This document shows positions 7,485 through 14,350 of a stretch of 64,000 nt of DNA, in pieces. This stretch comes from Mucilaginibacter mali (GTDB taxonomy: Bacteria > Bacteroidota > Bacteroidia > Sphingobacteriales > Sphingobacteriaceae). The notes under the pieces were generated by a model. The model searched no databases. It was not told where the DNA came from and saw only the letters and a list, made by a program, of their open reading frames with translations. The number at the start of each line of letters is the position of its first letter. The stretch's first letter is position 1. Location: NCBI RefSeq assembly GCF_013283875.1, contig NZ_CP054139.1:2728001-2792000 (forward strand). The letters run 5' to 3'. The position numbers and the translations under genes were made by a program.

Positions 7485-8993
7485 ATGCTGTACAGCGGTA
7501 GCTACAGCGGCAGTAAATCGTTTACCTATGGGTACGATAAGCTGAACCGTTTAATAACGGCCACCTCAACCGGCAATACGCTGGATGAAGGACTGACCTA
7601 CGATGTGATGGGCAATATCACCAACCTGACAAGAGGCGGGCAAAGCTACTCATCGCTCTCCTACGGTTACAGCGGTAACCAGTTGACGGGTGTAAGCGGT
7701 ACCAGTTTTACCACAAGAAGCTACGCCTACGATGGCAACGGCAACGCCACCAGCGATGGGGGTAGTAAGACCATTGATTACAACTTGCTCAACTTGCCAC
7801 GGAAGGTAAGGAATGGAAGCACCGAACTGGCCAATTATACCTATGATGCCACGGGCAGGAAACTGAGCAATACCAGTACCGCCAGCGGGATGAATGATGG
7901 TACCTGGGAGTATATCGATGGGATTGTTTATCATAATGGGTCTGTCGCTTTTATCAGTACGGAAGAAGGACGCGCTGTTCCCAATGGTGGGGGCAACTAT
8001 GTTTACCAATACAACTTAAAAGACCATTTGGGCAATGACCGGGTGAGCTTTTACAGTAACAGTGGCACAGCTACTGTTTTGCAGGAGGATGAGTATTATT
8101 CATTCGGGTTAAGGCATGGACTATATGATGCATCTAACAATAATCGTTACCTTTATAATGGTAAGGAGGTACAGACTGACCTGGCTAACCAGTATGATTA
8201 TGGGGCGAGGTTCTATGATCCGGTGATCGGGAGATGGACGACGGTGGATCCGTTAGTAGAAGCGGGGCAGGAGTTTGGAACGCCTTATGGGTATGTGTTT
8301 GACGATCCCGTTAAATTCAGAGATCCAGATGGACGAGCTCCTGATATAACTATTGAAGGAGAGAATAATTCAAGTGTAACGATTAAGACGGATTTAATAG
8401 ATGTAAGGGTAAATGCCAGTTCTTTAGGCTTTGATTTTGGTGGCAAGTACACACTTCAAGGAGATGATTTATTAGGTGCAGCTTTAGATATTGTTGGTAT
8501 ATTTGATCCAACACCCATATCAGATGGTGTTGGCGCAATTAGATCTTTTCGCAAAGGCGATTATGGCGACGCTGTTATTAGTGGATTAAGCGCTCTGTTA
8601 CCATATGCGGGTGATCTCGCTAAAACTGGAAAAATCAAGAAGGATGTTCAAATCGTTGAGGAAGCGGTTGATGCTGTTAAAGCTGTTCAGAAAGATGCTA
8701 AAGCCTTGATGAAAGAGGGGCGATCTGGTAAACAAGCGAGGCTAAAAGAGTTAGCTGATGATGATAAATTAGGGTCTGCCGACCGGGGGTGGTTAAATAA
8801 TGAAAAGAGACATATTGAGAATGGTAATAGGAAAACTATACGACTTCCTGGTAACTCAAGAAATTCAAAAGGGGCTGGTAAAGTTTTAGCCCACCCACGT
8901 GGTGGAAGAGCCAAAAATGGGGTTAGCTATAAAGAAGCCCGAATGCAAGACACAGATTTACATAAACTCGAACATAAACATGGCGGCTATTAA
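7485..8993 (+). CDS. Truncated Rhs core fused to an Ntox8-like toxin tip (displaced cassette 4)
   Basis: 502 residues from the ATG at 7485, which is the same ATG as in the other cassettes; core homology begins at 7455. The frame stays open leftwards to 7362 across the terminator, but that extension is not core-like. Core ends at DPDGR (8322-8336). The following pre-toxin segment is nearly the same as in cassette 3. The tip (about the last 95 residues) reads ARLKELADDDKLGSADRGW, NRKTIRLPG, GKVLAHPRGGRAKNG and DTDLHKLEHKHGGY. This resembles the Ntox8 (polymorphic toxin type 8) domain, with conserved H and R residues in AHPRG and LHKLEHKH as likely active-site residues. The DUF2750 gene overlaps the last 14 bp. 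Confidence 0.78.
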   Translation: MLYSGSYSGSKSFTYGYDKLNRLITATSTGNTLDEGLTYDVMGNITNLTRGGQSYSSLSYGYSGNQLTGVSGTSFTTRSYAYDGNGNATSDGGSKTIDYNLLNLPRKVRNGSTELANYTYDATGRKLSNTSTASGMNDGTWEYIDGIVYHNGSVAFISTEEGRAVPNGGGNYVYQYNLKDHLGNDRVSFYSNSGTATVLQEDEYYSFGLRHGLYDASNNNRYLYNGKEVQTDLANQYDYGARFYDPVIGRWTTVDPLVEAGQEFGTPYGYVFDDPVKFRDPDGRAPDITIEGENNSSVTIKTDLIDVRVNASSLGFDFGGKYTLQGDDLLGAALDIVGIFDPTPISDGVGAIRSFRKGDYGDAVISGLSALLPYAGDLAKTGKIKKDVQIVEEAVDAVKAVQKDAKALMKEGRSGKQARLKELADDDKLGSADRGWLNNEKRHIENGNRKTIRLPGNSRNSKGAGKVLAHPRGGRAKNGVSYKEARMQDTDLHKLEHKHGGY

Positions 8994-9366
8994 TTCAAGT
9001 AAAGTTCAGAATATACTAAACATGCGTCCTGAAGAACGATATCATTATTTCATAAGAAAGATTGGCGACTTCGAAGAGGTTTGGGGGCTTTATGATAACG
9101 GATGGGCGACAAGTAAAGACAATTTGGGCAATATAGTTCTTCCATTTTGGCCTGAACAAGGCTTTGCTGAACTCTGTGTAGCAGGAACTTGGAAAAGCTA
9201 TATTCCTAAATCTATATCATTATCAGATTTTATGGATAAGTGGTTACATGGTATGGACAAGGATGGAACTTTGGTTGGTGTTTTTCCAATTCCTGATGGT
9301 AAAGGAATAGTACTATCCGCCTCAAAAATTCGTTCTGATATAGAAAACGAATTAGATCAGTACTAA
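8980..9366 (+). CDS. DUF2750-family protein, probable immunity of cassette 4
   Basis: 128 residues from the ATG at 8980; the frame is open to 8899 but the longer version would run 95 bp into the toxin, and the family begins near MAAINSSKVQNIL. The signature ERYHYFIRKIGDFEEVWGLYDNGWATSK, LPFWPEQGFAELC, FMDKWLHGMDKDGTLVGVFP and a C-terminal DIENELDQY is that of DUF2750, a small family common beside polymorphic toxins. It overlaps the toxin by 14 bp, exactly the overlap seen in cassette 3 although both proteins are unrelated there. No signal or membrane segment. Predicted to neutralise the Ntox8-like tip. Confidence 0.72.
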   Translation: MAAINSSKVQNILNMRPEERYHYFIRKIGDFEEVWGLYDNGWATSKDNLGNIVLPFWPEQGFAELCVAGTWKSYIPKSISLSDFMDKWLHGMDKDGTLVGVFPIPDGKGIVLSASKIRSDIENELDQY

Positions 9367-9449
9367 AATTGGTCATGTAATCCCCATTTAGCGCAAGTCT
9401 TGTGTGATAGCTATGGAAAAAGCAGACTTGTGCTTTTATGTAATAAACC

Positions 9450-9480
9450 AAGCCCAACCAAGTGTTGGGCTTTTTTATTT
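9450..9480 (+). terminator. Terminator of cassette 4, agcccaac type
   Basis: Same hairpin as at 5325 and 11660 (arms 9450-9458 and 9464-9472, loop caagt, T-run), but without the rest of repeat R. The upstream sequence instead resembles the stretch behind the very first immunity gene (compare 'atttagcgcaagtcttgtg' near 9388 with 'atttagcacaagtcatgtg' near 749). Confidence 0.75.
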
Positions 9481-9590
9481 CTTATATGCCAGCCTGGTTT
9501 TAGCATGTTGGATAAGCCCATCGATAGCATACATTATATGTTCTCTATCTTCTTCGGGTAGTTGCTGAATGGTTAAAAATTTGCACGCTG
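9475..9590 (-). pseudogene. 3' remnant of an HTH (XRE-like) regulator gene
   Basis: On the minus strand the sequence reads ...FLTIQQLPEEDREHIMY, AIDGLIQHAKTRLAYKK and a stop at 9475-9477. This is how the C-termini of many Bacteroidota XRE-family repressors read (short helix QLPEEDRxHI followed by IDGLI..AKTR). The upstream part of the gene is missing: at about 9591 it meets the broken Rhs core of cassette 5. The piece is about 38 codons long. I infer a deletion or recombination scar; the family assignment rests on this short tail only. Confidence 0.5.
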
Positions 9591-9770
9591 ACCGGCATAA
9601 GCTACAGCTATGACGGCAATGGCAATGCCACAAGCGATGGCGGTAGTAAGAGCATCGACTACAACCTTTTAAACCTGCCCCGGAAAGTTAGAAACGGCAG
9701 CACCGAACTGGCCAATTATACCTATGATGCCACGGGCAGGAAGCTGAGCAATACCAGTACCGCCAGCGGG

Positions 9771-10895
9771 ATGAATGATGGTACCTGGGAGTATATCGAC
9801 GGGATCGTTTATCATAATGGTTCAGTGGCTTTCATCAGTACGGAGGAAGGACGCGCTGTACCCAATGGCGGTGGTAACTATGTTTACCAATACAACTTAA
9901 AAGACCATTTGGGCAATGACCGGGTAAGTTTTTACAGCAACAGCGGCACAGCTACCGTTTTGCAGGAGGATGAGTATTATTCATTCGGCTTGCGCCATGG
10001 TTTGTATGATGCTTCTAACAATAATCGTTACCTTTATAATGGAAAGGAGATACAGACTGACCTGGCCAACCAGTATGATTACGGCGCAAGGTTTTATGAT
10101 CCGGTGATCGGGAGGTGGACGAGTGTGGATCCGTTGGTAGAAGCGGGACAGGAGTTCGGTAGCCCTTACGGATATGTTTTTGACGATCCTGTAAAGAATA
10201 CTGACCCGGATGGTAGAGAACCACAAGGGCCTTGCCCTCAGTGTGCCACCTTGAATATTGCTTTCCTTAAAGGATTTGCAGATGATATTAAAGCAGGGCT
10301 GCATTCGCTGGATTATGCAGGGAGACATCCCTTTGAGACTGCGGGAAATATTCTTCATGCATTAACCAATGACCCTAAAACTCATCGCACTCGTCTTGAA
10401 GGTGCAATTAAAAATAGTGTTGCGGCAAACTATAATAAGTTCGCCGACGGCGATTTGGTTACAAAAGCCACCGTATTAGGAATCGTTTCCGGAGAAGGTG
10501 TGCAATTACTTGGAGGAGAAGCGGCAGATTTTACTAAAATTGGTGAAGGATCTAATATTTTAAAAAATGCTGCACAAGGAAAAGAATTTGTAGCCATCGT
10601 GACTCAAGGCTTAGAGGATGCAGGCCATATCAACATTGCCGAACAAGTAAGTATTAAACCGAATGGAGAAACAGGCAGGGTTAGGTTGGATAATATTAGT
10701 ACGAAAGATGGAAAAATAGCTTTAACTGATGCCAAATCATCATCGACAGCCGGGTATACAAAAAATCAGAAAGCTGGATATCCCGCTATTGCAAAGAAAG
10801 GAGGAACAGTGGTTGGAAATAAGGGAGCAGCACAAGGCTATCCAGCCGGCACTATAATTCCCCCTACAAAAGTTGATATAGTTAGACCTAAATAA
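9771..10895 (+). CDS. 5'-broken Rhs core fused to a PD-(D/E)XK-like toxin tip (cassette 5)
   Basis: 374 residues from the first ATG, but core homology already starts at about 9594 ([16 protein letters not shown], in frame); about 265 bp of the usual core are missing at the 5' side. Core ends at DPDGR (145-149). The linker contains CPQCAT and a long helical region. The tip ends with VRLDNIST, then about ten residues later ALTDAKSSSTAGYTKNQKAGYP; the D...DAK arrangement (D about 320, K 322) followed by a basic Q-x-GYP helix matches restriction-endonuclease-fold toxins (Tox-REase). No CxxC zinc finger completes the early pair. It should be a DNase tip; the gene behind it starts 3 bp later. Confidence 0.75.
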   Translation: MNDGTWEYIDGIVYHNGSVAFISTEEGRAVPNGGGNYVYQYNLKDHLGNDRVSFYSNSGTATVLQEDEYYSFGLRHGLYDASNNNRYLYNGKEIQTDLANQYDYGARFYDPVIGRWTSVDPLVEAGQEFGSPYGYVFDDPVKNTDPDGREPQGPCPQCATLNIAFLKGFADDIKAGLHSLDYAGRHPFETAGNILHALTNDPKTHRTRLEGAIKNSVAANYNKFADGDLVTKATVLGIVSGEGVQLLGGEAADFTKIGEGSNILKNAAQGKEFVAIVTQGLEDAGHINIAEQVSIKPNGETGRVRLDNISTKDGKIALTDAKSSSTAGYTKNQKAGYPAIAKKGGTVVGNKGAAQGYPAGTIIPPTKVDIVRPK

Positions 10896-10898
10896 AAC

Positions 10899-11528
10899 AT
10901 GAACAAGGAAACGAATAAAAACACATTATTAGAATTGTTGCATAACAGATTTAAGCAATATAACTATTCCTTAAATAGAAGTTTAGCAGAGTTTACCAAG
11001 AGGGAACCAGATGGTTGGAGTAAATTTCAATTGATTTTTTTGAATAGAGATGCTGGGTGGGAAATTAACATCGGCATGCTTATCAGGAAAAATGTAGTTG
11101 AGGATTTATATCATAAGGTGTCATCGTTCGAACCCAAATATCAAAAAACAACTCCTACCGTCGGCATCACTGTTGAGAATTTGTTAGATGATAACAAAAA
11201 ACACAGGTGTTATCTGAATTCAAATGAGGATATTGAAAATTGTGTTTATTATATCGAAAAAATATTTAGAGATATTGCTCTACCTTTTTTTAGACAATAT
11301 AATGAAATTGGAAATATAGAAAAAGCTGTAAATGTAAAAAATGGTAAAAGCATCTTTTCTGGTTTAAAATACGAAGGTAACTTGGGGGTTATTTTAGCTA
11401 AACTCGTTAGAAATCCAGATTATCCTTTTTTTGTAGAAAAAAATCGCAACTATTATACGACTCTCAACGATGGATACTTTTTGCCTCAATATGAGAAATT
11501 ACTGGAAATCCTTGCGGAGATAAGGTAA
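10899..11528 (+). CDS. Probable immunity protein of cassette 5, unrecognised family
   Basis: 209 residues, starting 3 bp after the REase-like toxin. It begins with a basic helical stretch (NTLLELLHNRFKQYNY) and continues with alternating beta strands (WSKFQLIFLNRDAGWEINIGMLI) and a helical C-terminal half ending LEILAEIR. No signal peptide, membrane segment or known motif that I can name. Strongly AT-rich DNA, like the other tips and immunity genes. The role as toxin antidote is inferred from position alone. Confidence 0.55.
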   Translation: MNKETNKNTLLELLHNRFKQYNYSLNRSLAEFTKREPDGWSKFQLIFLNRDAGWEINIGMLIRKNVVEDLYHKVSSFEPKYQKTTPTVGITVENLLDDNKKHRCYLNSNEDIENCVYYIEKIFRDIALPFFRQYNEIGNIEKAVNVKNGKSIFSGLKYEGNLGVILAKLVRNPDYPFFVEKNRNYYTTLNDGYFLPQYEKLLEILAEIR

Positions 11529-11548
11529 AACCAGTTCTCCTTAGTCAG

Positions 11549-11690
11549 TAATGTATCAAAATAGTTGGTAGTTATTTAGCTGTTTGAAAATCAACGCTAT
11601 CGCTTTGATGGCATATTTAAACTTCTTAAAAGCGGGTGATACTTGGGTATCATCTGTTCAAGCCCAACCAAGTGTTGGGCTTTTTTATTT
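11549..11690 (+). repeat. Cassette-end repeat R, copy 3, right border of the toxin array
   Basis: Full-length copy of the repeat (compare 5214-5351) with the same terminator (arms 11660-11668 and 11674-11682). After it no further Rhs core follows; instead come an IS110 fragment and tRNA-Arg. It therefore marks the end of the array. Confidence 0.8.
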
Positions 11691-11825
11691 CAGTCGGAGG
11701 GTAAACCGGACAAATTCTCCGCGTTAGATTCTGTGTTGATATACAAGAAATATTTATTATTTATCTTTGTGTCTTAGGCGGCTTAAGCCAGCCTGTTTAG
11801 GGCGGCCCATTCTTATGTGGCTGCT

Positions 11826-12056
11826 CTAATTATTTACAGGCAATTGTTCTTCCGGCATTTGCAAATAGTTTGCCTGGTATGGTTTATTGGTTTTATATAT
11901 CGTGTAAACCATCTCTAACAATTTTCTCCCAACCGCTGTTATACCTTTCATTTTTACGCTGTTTCGGGATACTATTCTTATAAAAACTGCTTTATACCTT
12001 TCTGAATATCTTATAGCTGCCAACGCCGGTAGGTACATCTCTATCTTTGATAAAAC
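11826..12056 (-). pseudogene. C-terminal fragment of an IS110-family transposase
   Basis: The minus strand encodes LSKIEMYLPALAAIRYSERY, FIRIVSR, KMKGITAVGRKLLEMVYTIYKTNKPYQ and ends at 11826. This is the C-terminal end of an IS110/IS116/IS902-type (DEDD) transposase, whose transposase_20 domain is followed by exactly such a LYLPALAA..ER...KG..AVxRKLLxxxYxIYK block. The N-terminal catalytic half and most of the C-terminal domain are missing; the frame is closed by a stop just beyond 12056. It is a dead remnant at the island edge. Confidence 0.75.
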
Positions 12057-12153
12057 CTAAGTAGACAAGCTAAAACTATTATAAAGTCTTAAATTTATTA
12101 ACCCGATTAACTAAACACCGCATTTAGCTTACAATCAACCCTTTAAAACAACA

Positions 12154-12183
12154 AAAGCCTCTCTGCACTAACAGAAAGGCTTT
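12154..12183 (-). terminator. Terminator of tRNA-Arg
   Basis: Inverted arms aaagcct (12154-12160) and aggcttt (12177-12183) with further pairing inside; read on the minus strand the hairpin directly follows the tRNA and is followed by a T-rich stretch. Confidence 0.65.
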
Positions 12184-12192
12184 CAATTCCAG

Positions 12193-12266
12193 TGATCCCA
12201 TCAGGATTCGAACCTGAGACCGACAGATTAGAAATCTGTTGCTCTATCCAGCTGAGCTATGGGACC
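12193..12266 (-). tRNA. tRNA-Arg (anticodon TCT)
   Basis: On the minus strand a full cloverleaf can be drawn: acceptor GGTCCCA pairs with TGGGATC (one G-T), D arm TAGCTCAGCTGGATAGAG, anticodon arm ACAGATTTCTAATCTGT with loop TTTCTAA, and T arm with GGTTCGAATCC. Anticodon TCT reads AGA (arginine). CCA is not encoded. The 3' end faces the IS110 fragment and toxin array, the side where islands usually integrate. Confidence 0.95.
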
Positions 12267-12489
12267 ATCGCGATATTTTCGCGGTGCAAATATGCAAAAA
12301 ATACGTTAAATATATGTGTTTTGTTTTCAAAATCTACTTGCGGGCAATAAAACAACTAAGTTGCAATTCGTAATTAATCCTTTTTGAAATATCCTGCGTA
12401 TAGCTGTATCTTACCTATTCAAAATCTGTGTTTATTGATCGCATAACCGTCATTTTGACAAAAAAAGAATTATTTTAAAATCGTACAAA

Positions 12490-12504
12490 GTGTTTCTTTT
12501 ACAA
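12490..12504 (+). promoter_or_regulatory. Possible second operator for the Nudix regulator
   Basis: gtgtttcttttacaa matches the perfect palindrome at 14299-14313 (gtgtaatttttacac) at 11 of 15 positions, including the GTGT and TTACA half-sites. It lies 42 bp before the sugar kinase-like gene at 12546. Inference from one visual comparison. Confidence 0.3.
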
Positions 12505-12545
12505 TAAGTAAAATCATACTTTTAGCAAATTATTAATTTAACATT

Positions 12546-13397
12546 ATGATCATTATTGCCGATGGTGGCTCAACCAAAACTAACTGGTGCCTGGTAAATG
12601 AAGAGGGTAAAAAGGTGTACTTCAACACCGAGGGCTATAACCCCTATTTTTCAAGCAAGGAATATATCATTCAATCGCTAAAGGAAAACTTACCTACCGA
12701 TTTGCAGGTAGATAAAATTACCGAGGTGAACTATTACGGTGCAGGATGTTCGACCGACGAAAAGCGTAAACAAGTGCAGGATGCCATGTCGGCCGTGTTT
12801 ACCAGCGCTAAGGTTAATATCGGGCACGATCTGTTAGCTGCCGCCCGCGCTTTGCTGGGCACCGGCCCGGGCTTTGCAGCCATTTTAGGAACCGGTACCA
12901 ATACCTGCCTTTATGATGGTAAGGAGATCATCCAAAATATCGATTCGGGCGCTTATATCCTGGGGGATGAAGGCAGTGGTTGTTACATCGGCAAAAAACT
13001 ATTGATCGATTACCTGCGTGGTTACATGCCCGGGCCGGTACGCGAACTATTCTGGGAGACCTATAAATTAACCCCCGACGATATTAACGAACAGGTGTAT
13101 ACCAAACCACTGGCCAACCGCTTTTGCGCAGGCTTCAGTAAGTTTGTGTACGATAATAATGTGCATATCGAATATTCGCGCAACCTGGTGCGTACCTCGT
13201 TCGAAGACTTTTTCCGCAACCTGGTAACCCGTTATCCTGATTATCAAAAATATTCGTTCAATTGCATCGGTTCGGTAGGTTATAACTTCCGCAATGTGCT
13301 GGAAGAACTGGTAGAAGAAAACGGCATGGTGATGGGCAACATCATCCGCTCACCTATAGATAACCTGGTGAAATTCCATTTGGAGAATAAGATATAA
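12546..13397 (+). CDS. BadF/BadG-type ASKHA protein, N-acetylglucosamine kinase-like
   Basis: 283 residues. It has the ASKHA nucleotide-binding fold: phosphate-1 loop IIIADGGSTKTNWCLV (residues 1-17), NIGHDLLAAARAL with the likely catalytic Asp (about 95), phosphate-2 loop AAILGTGTNTCLYDG (about 114-128), and GDEGSGCYIGK (about 141). This is the BadF/BadG/BcrA/BcrD ATPase family, whose sugar-kinase members phosphorylate N-acetylglucosamine or related aminosugars with ATP in the cytoplasm. A paralogue lies at 15347-16195 inside the pfkA-gap operon, so a role near glycolysis is likely. The ATG follows an AT-rich leader with a -7-like element (tacttttag, about 12518). The exact substrate is not visible. 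Confidence 0.8.
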   Translation: MIIIADGGSTKTNWCLVNEEGKKVYFNTEGYNPYFSSKEYIIQSLKENLPTDLQVDKITEVNYYGAGCSTDEKRKQVQDAMSAVFTSAKVNIGHDLLAAARALLGTGPGFAAILGTGTNTCLYDGKEIIQNIDSGAYILGDEGSGCYIGKKLLIDYLRGYMPGPVRELFWETYKLTPDDINEQVYTKPLANRFCAGFSKFVYDNNVHIEYSRNLVRTSFEDFFRNLVTRYPDYQKYSFNCIGSVGYNFRNVLEELVEENGMVMGNIIRSPIDNLVKFHLENKI

Positions 13398-13445
13398 GAT
13401 AGATTCAAGATTTTTAGAATCAAGAGTCAAGACAGACACTATAAT

Positions 13446-13480
13446 AAACGGGCCGGAAGCAAATTGCTTCCGGCCCGTTT
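13446..13480. terminator. Bidirectional terminator inside a larger palindrome
   Basis: Perfect 15-bp arms (13446-13460, 13466-13480), GC-rich base and T-rich ends on both strands, between the convergent kinase-like and Nudix genes. Outside it, related words (gattcaag, agaatcaagagtcaagac against gattctaaaagtcctgactc) extend the palindrome to roughly 13403-13518. Confidence 0.85.
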
Positions 13481-13524
13481 CATTTCTTGATTCCTGATTC
13501 TAAAAGTCCTGACTCTCTTCTCTC

Positions 13525-14220
13525 CTACTTATCAAGGTTCAGGTCATTCTGAAAGATCTTCGAGTACTTCCTCCTGTCAAATTTGTAGAGTTTGGCGGCG
13601 CGGTACGATACGCCTTTTTGTTTCTCGTCCAACTCTTTTAAAAAGCCATAGCTCAGCATCTTCTTTCGGAAGTTACGTTTATCCAGTTTCTTATTCAGGA
13701 TGGCTTCGTAAAGTGATTGAAGTTGGGTTAGCGTAAATTTCTCGGGCAGTAGTTCAAACGCAATCGGCTGATAACCAAGCCGGCGGCGGATCTTGTTAAA
13801 GCCGGTTTTGAAAATCTCGGTATGGTCGAAGCCCAGCTTAGGCAAATCGTTAACCGGGTGCCAGAACGCTTTTTTAGCAATTTGATTAATCGGCTTCAGT
13901 TCCTTTTGGCCGTTAAGGCGCAGCAAAGCGTAGTAGGCCACGGTAATCACGCGGCCTTGCGGGTGGCGGTTCACCTCGCCAAAGGTATGGAATTGCTCCA
14001 TGTGCAGGCCTCGTAAACCGGTAAGCTCATATAATATACGTTCGGCGGCATCGTCCAAACTTTCATCCTGCTTTACGATATAGCCCGGCAAGGCCAGCCA
14101 ATCCTTGTAAGGATCCTCGTTACGCTCAATTAAAAGTATCTTCAGTTCACCTGCCTCAAAACCAAATATTACACAGTCGATACTGAATACCGACTCAAAT
14201 TTAGGTAATTCTTGTTCCAA
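13525..14220 (-). CDS. NrtR/AraR-type Nudix-related transcriptional regulator
   Basis: 231 residues if started at the TTG at 14220; the frame is open to an ATG at 14289, but those 23 residues are unlike the family and the likely promoter overlaps them. N-terminal Nudix-like domain (FSIDCVIFGFEAGELKILLIER, then WLALPGYIVKQDESLDDAAERILYELTGL). The Nudix box is degenerate: the REUxEE glutamates are replaced (RILYEL), so it should bind a sugar- or nucleotide-type ligand rather than hydrolyse it. A C-terminal winged-helix half follows (LTQLQSLYEAILNKKLDKRNFRKKML). This is the NrtR family; in Bacteroidota members such as AraR control sugar use. Divergent from pfkA with a palindrome between them, so it probably regulates itself and pfkA. 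Confidence 0.82.
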   Translation of the reverse strand: MEQELPKFESVFSIDCVIFGFEAGELKILLIERNEDPYKDWLALPGYIVKQDESLDDAAERILYELTGLRGLHMEQFHTFGEVNRHPQGRVITVAYYALLRLNGQKELKPINQIAKKAFWHPVNDLPKLGFDHTEIFKTGFNKIRRRLGYQPIAFELLPEKFTLTQLQSLYEAILNKKLDKRNFRKKMLSYGFLKELDEKQKGVSYRAAKLYKFDRRKYSKIFQNDLNLDK

Positions 14221-14298
14221 GCCTTTTTGTGTTATTAGTAAAAGTTTAAATATAGATGCTAAATTGATAAATGTAAAAAAATAAAACAAAATTTAATA

Positions 14299-14313
14299 GT
14301 GTAATTTTTACAC
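14299..14313. promoter_or_regulatory. Palindromic operator between the Nudix regulator and pfkA
   Basis: Perfect inverted repeat GTGTAA-TTT-TTACAC, with the symmetry extending imperfectly outwards (atagt...acactat). It sits about 40 bp before the pfkA start and inside the divergent promoter region; a -7-like tatattcg follows at 14317. NrtR-family regulators usually bind such palindromes beside their own gene. Confidence 0.6.
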
Positions 14314-14350
14314 ACTATATTCGCATTCTCTATTCTAAAAGGAAAACCAT

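Noticed and set aside
874..10214. Regularly spaced repeats that might be read as a CRISPR or phage structure
   Set aside because: Repeat units are 0.9 kb coding Rhs cores, not short palindromic repeats with spacers; no cas, integrase or phage structural genes are seen.
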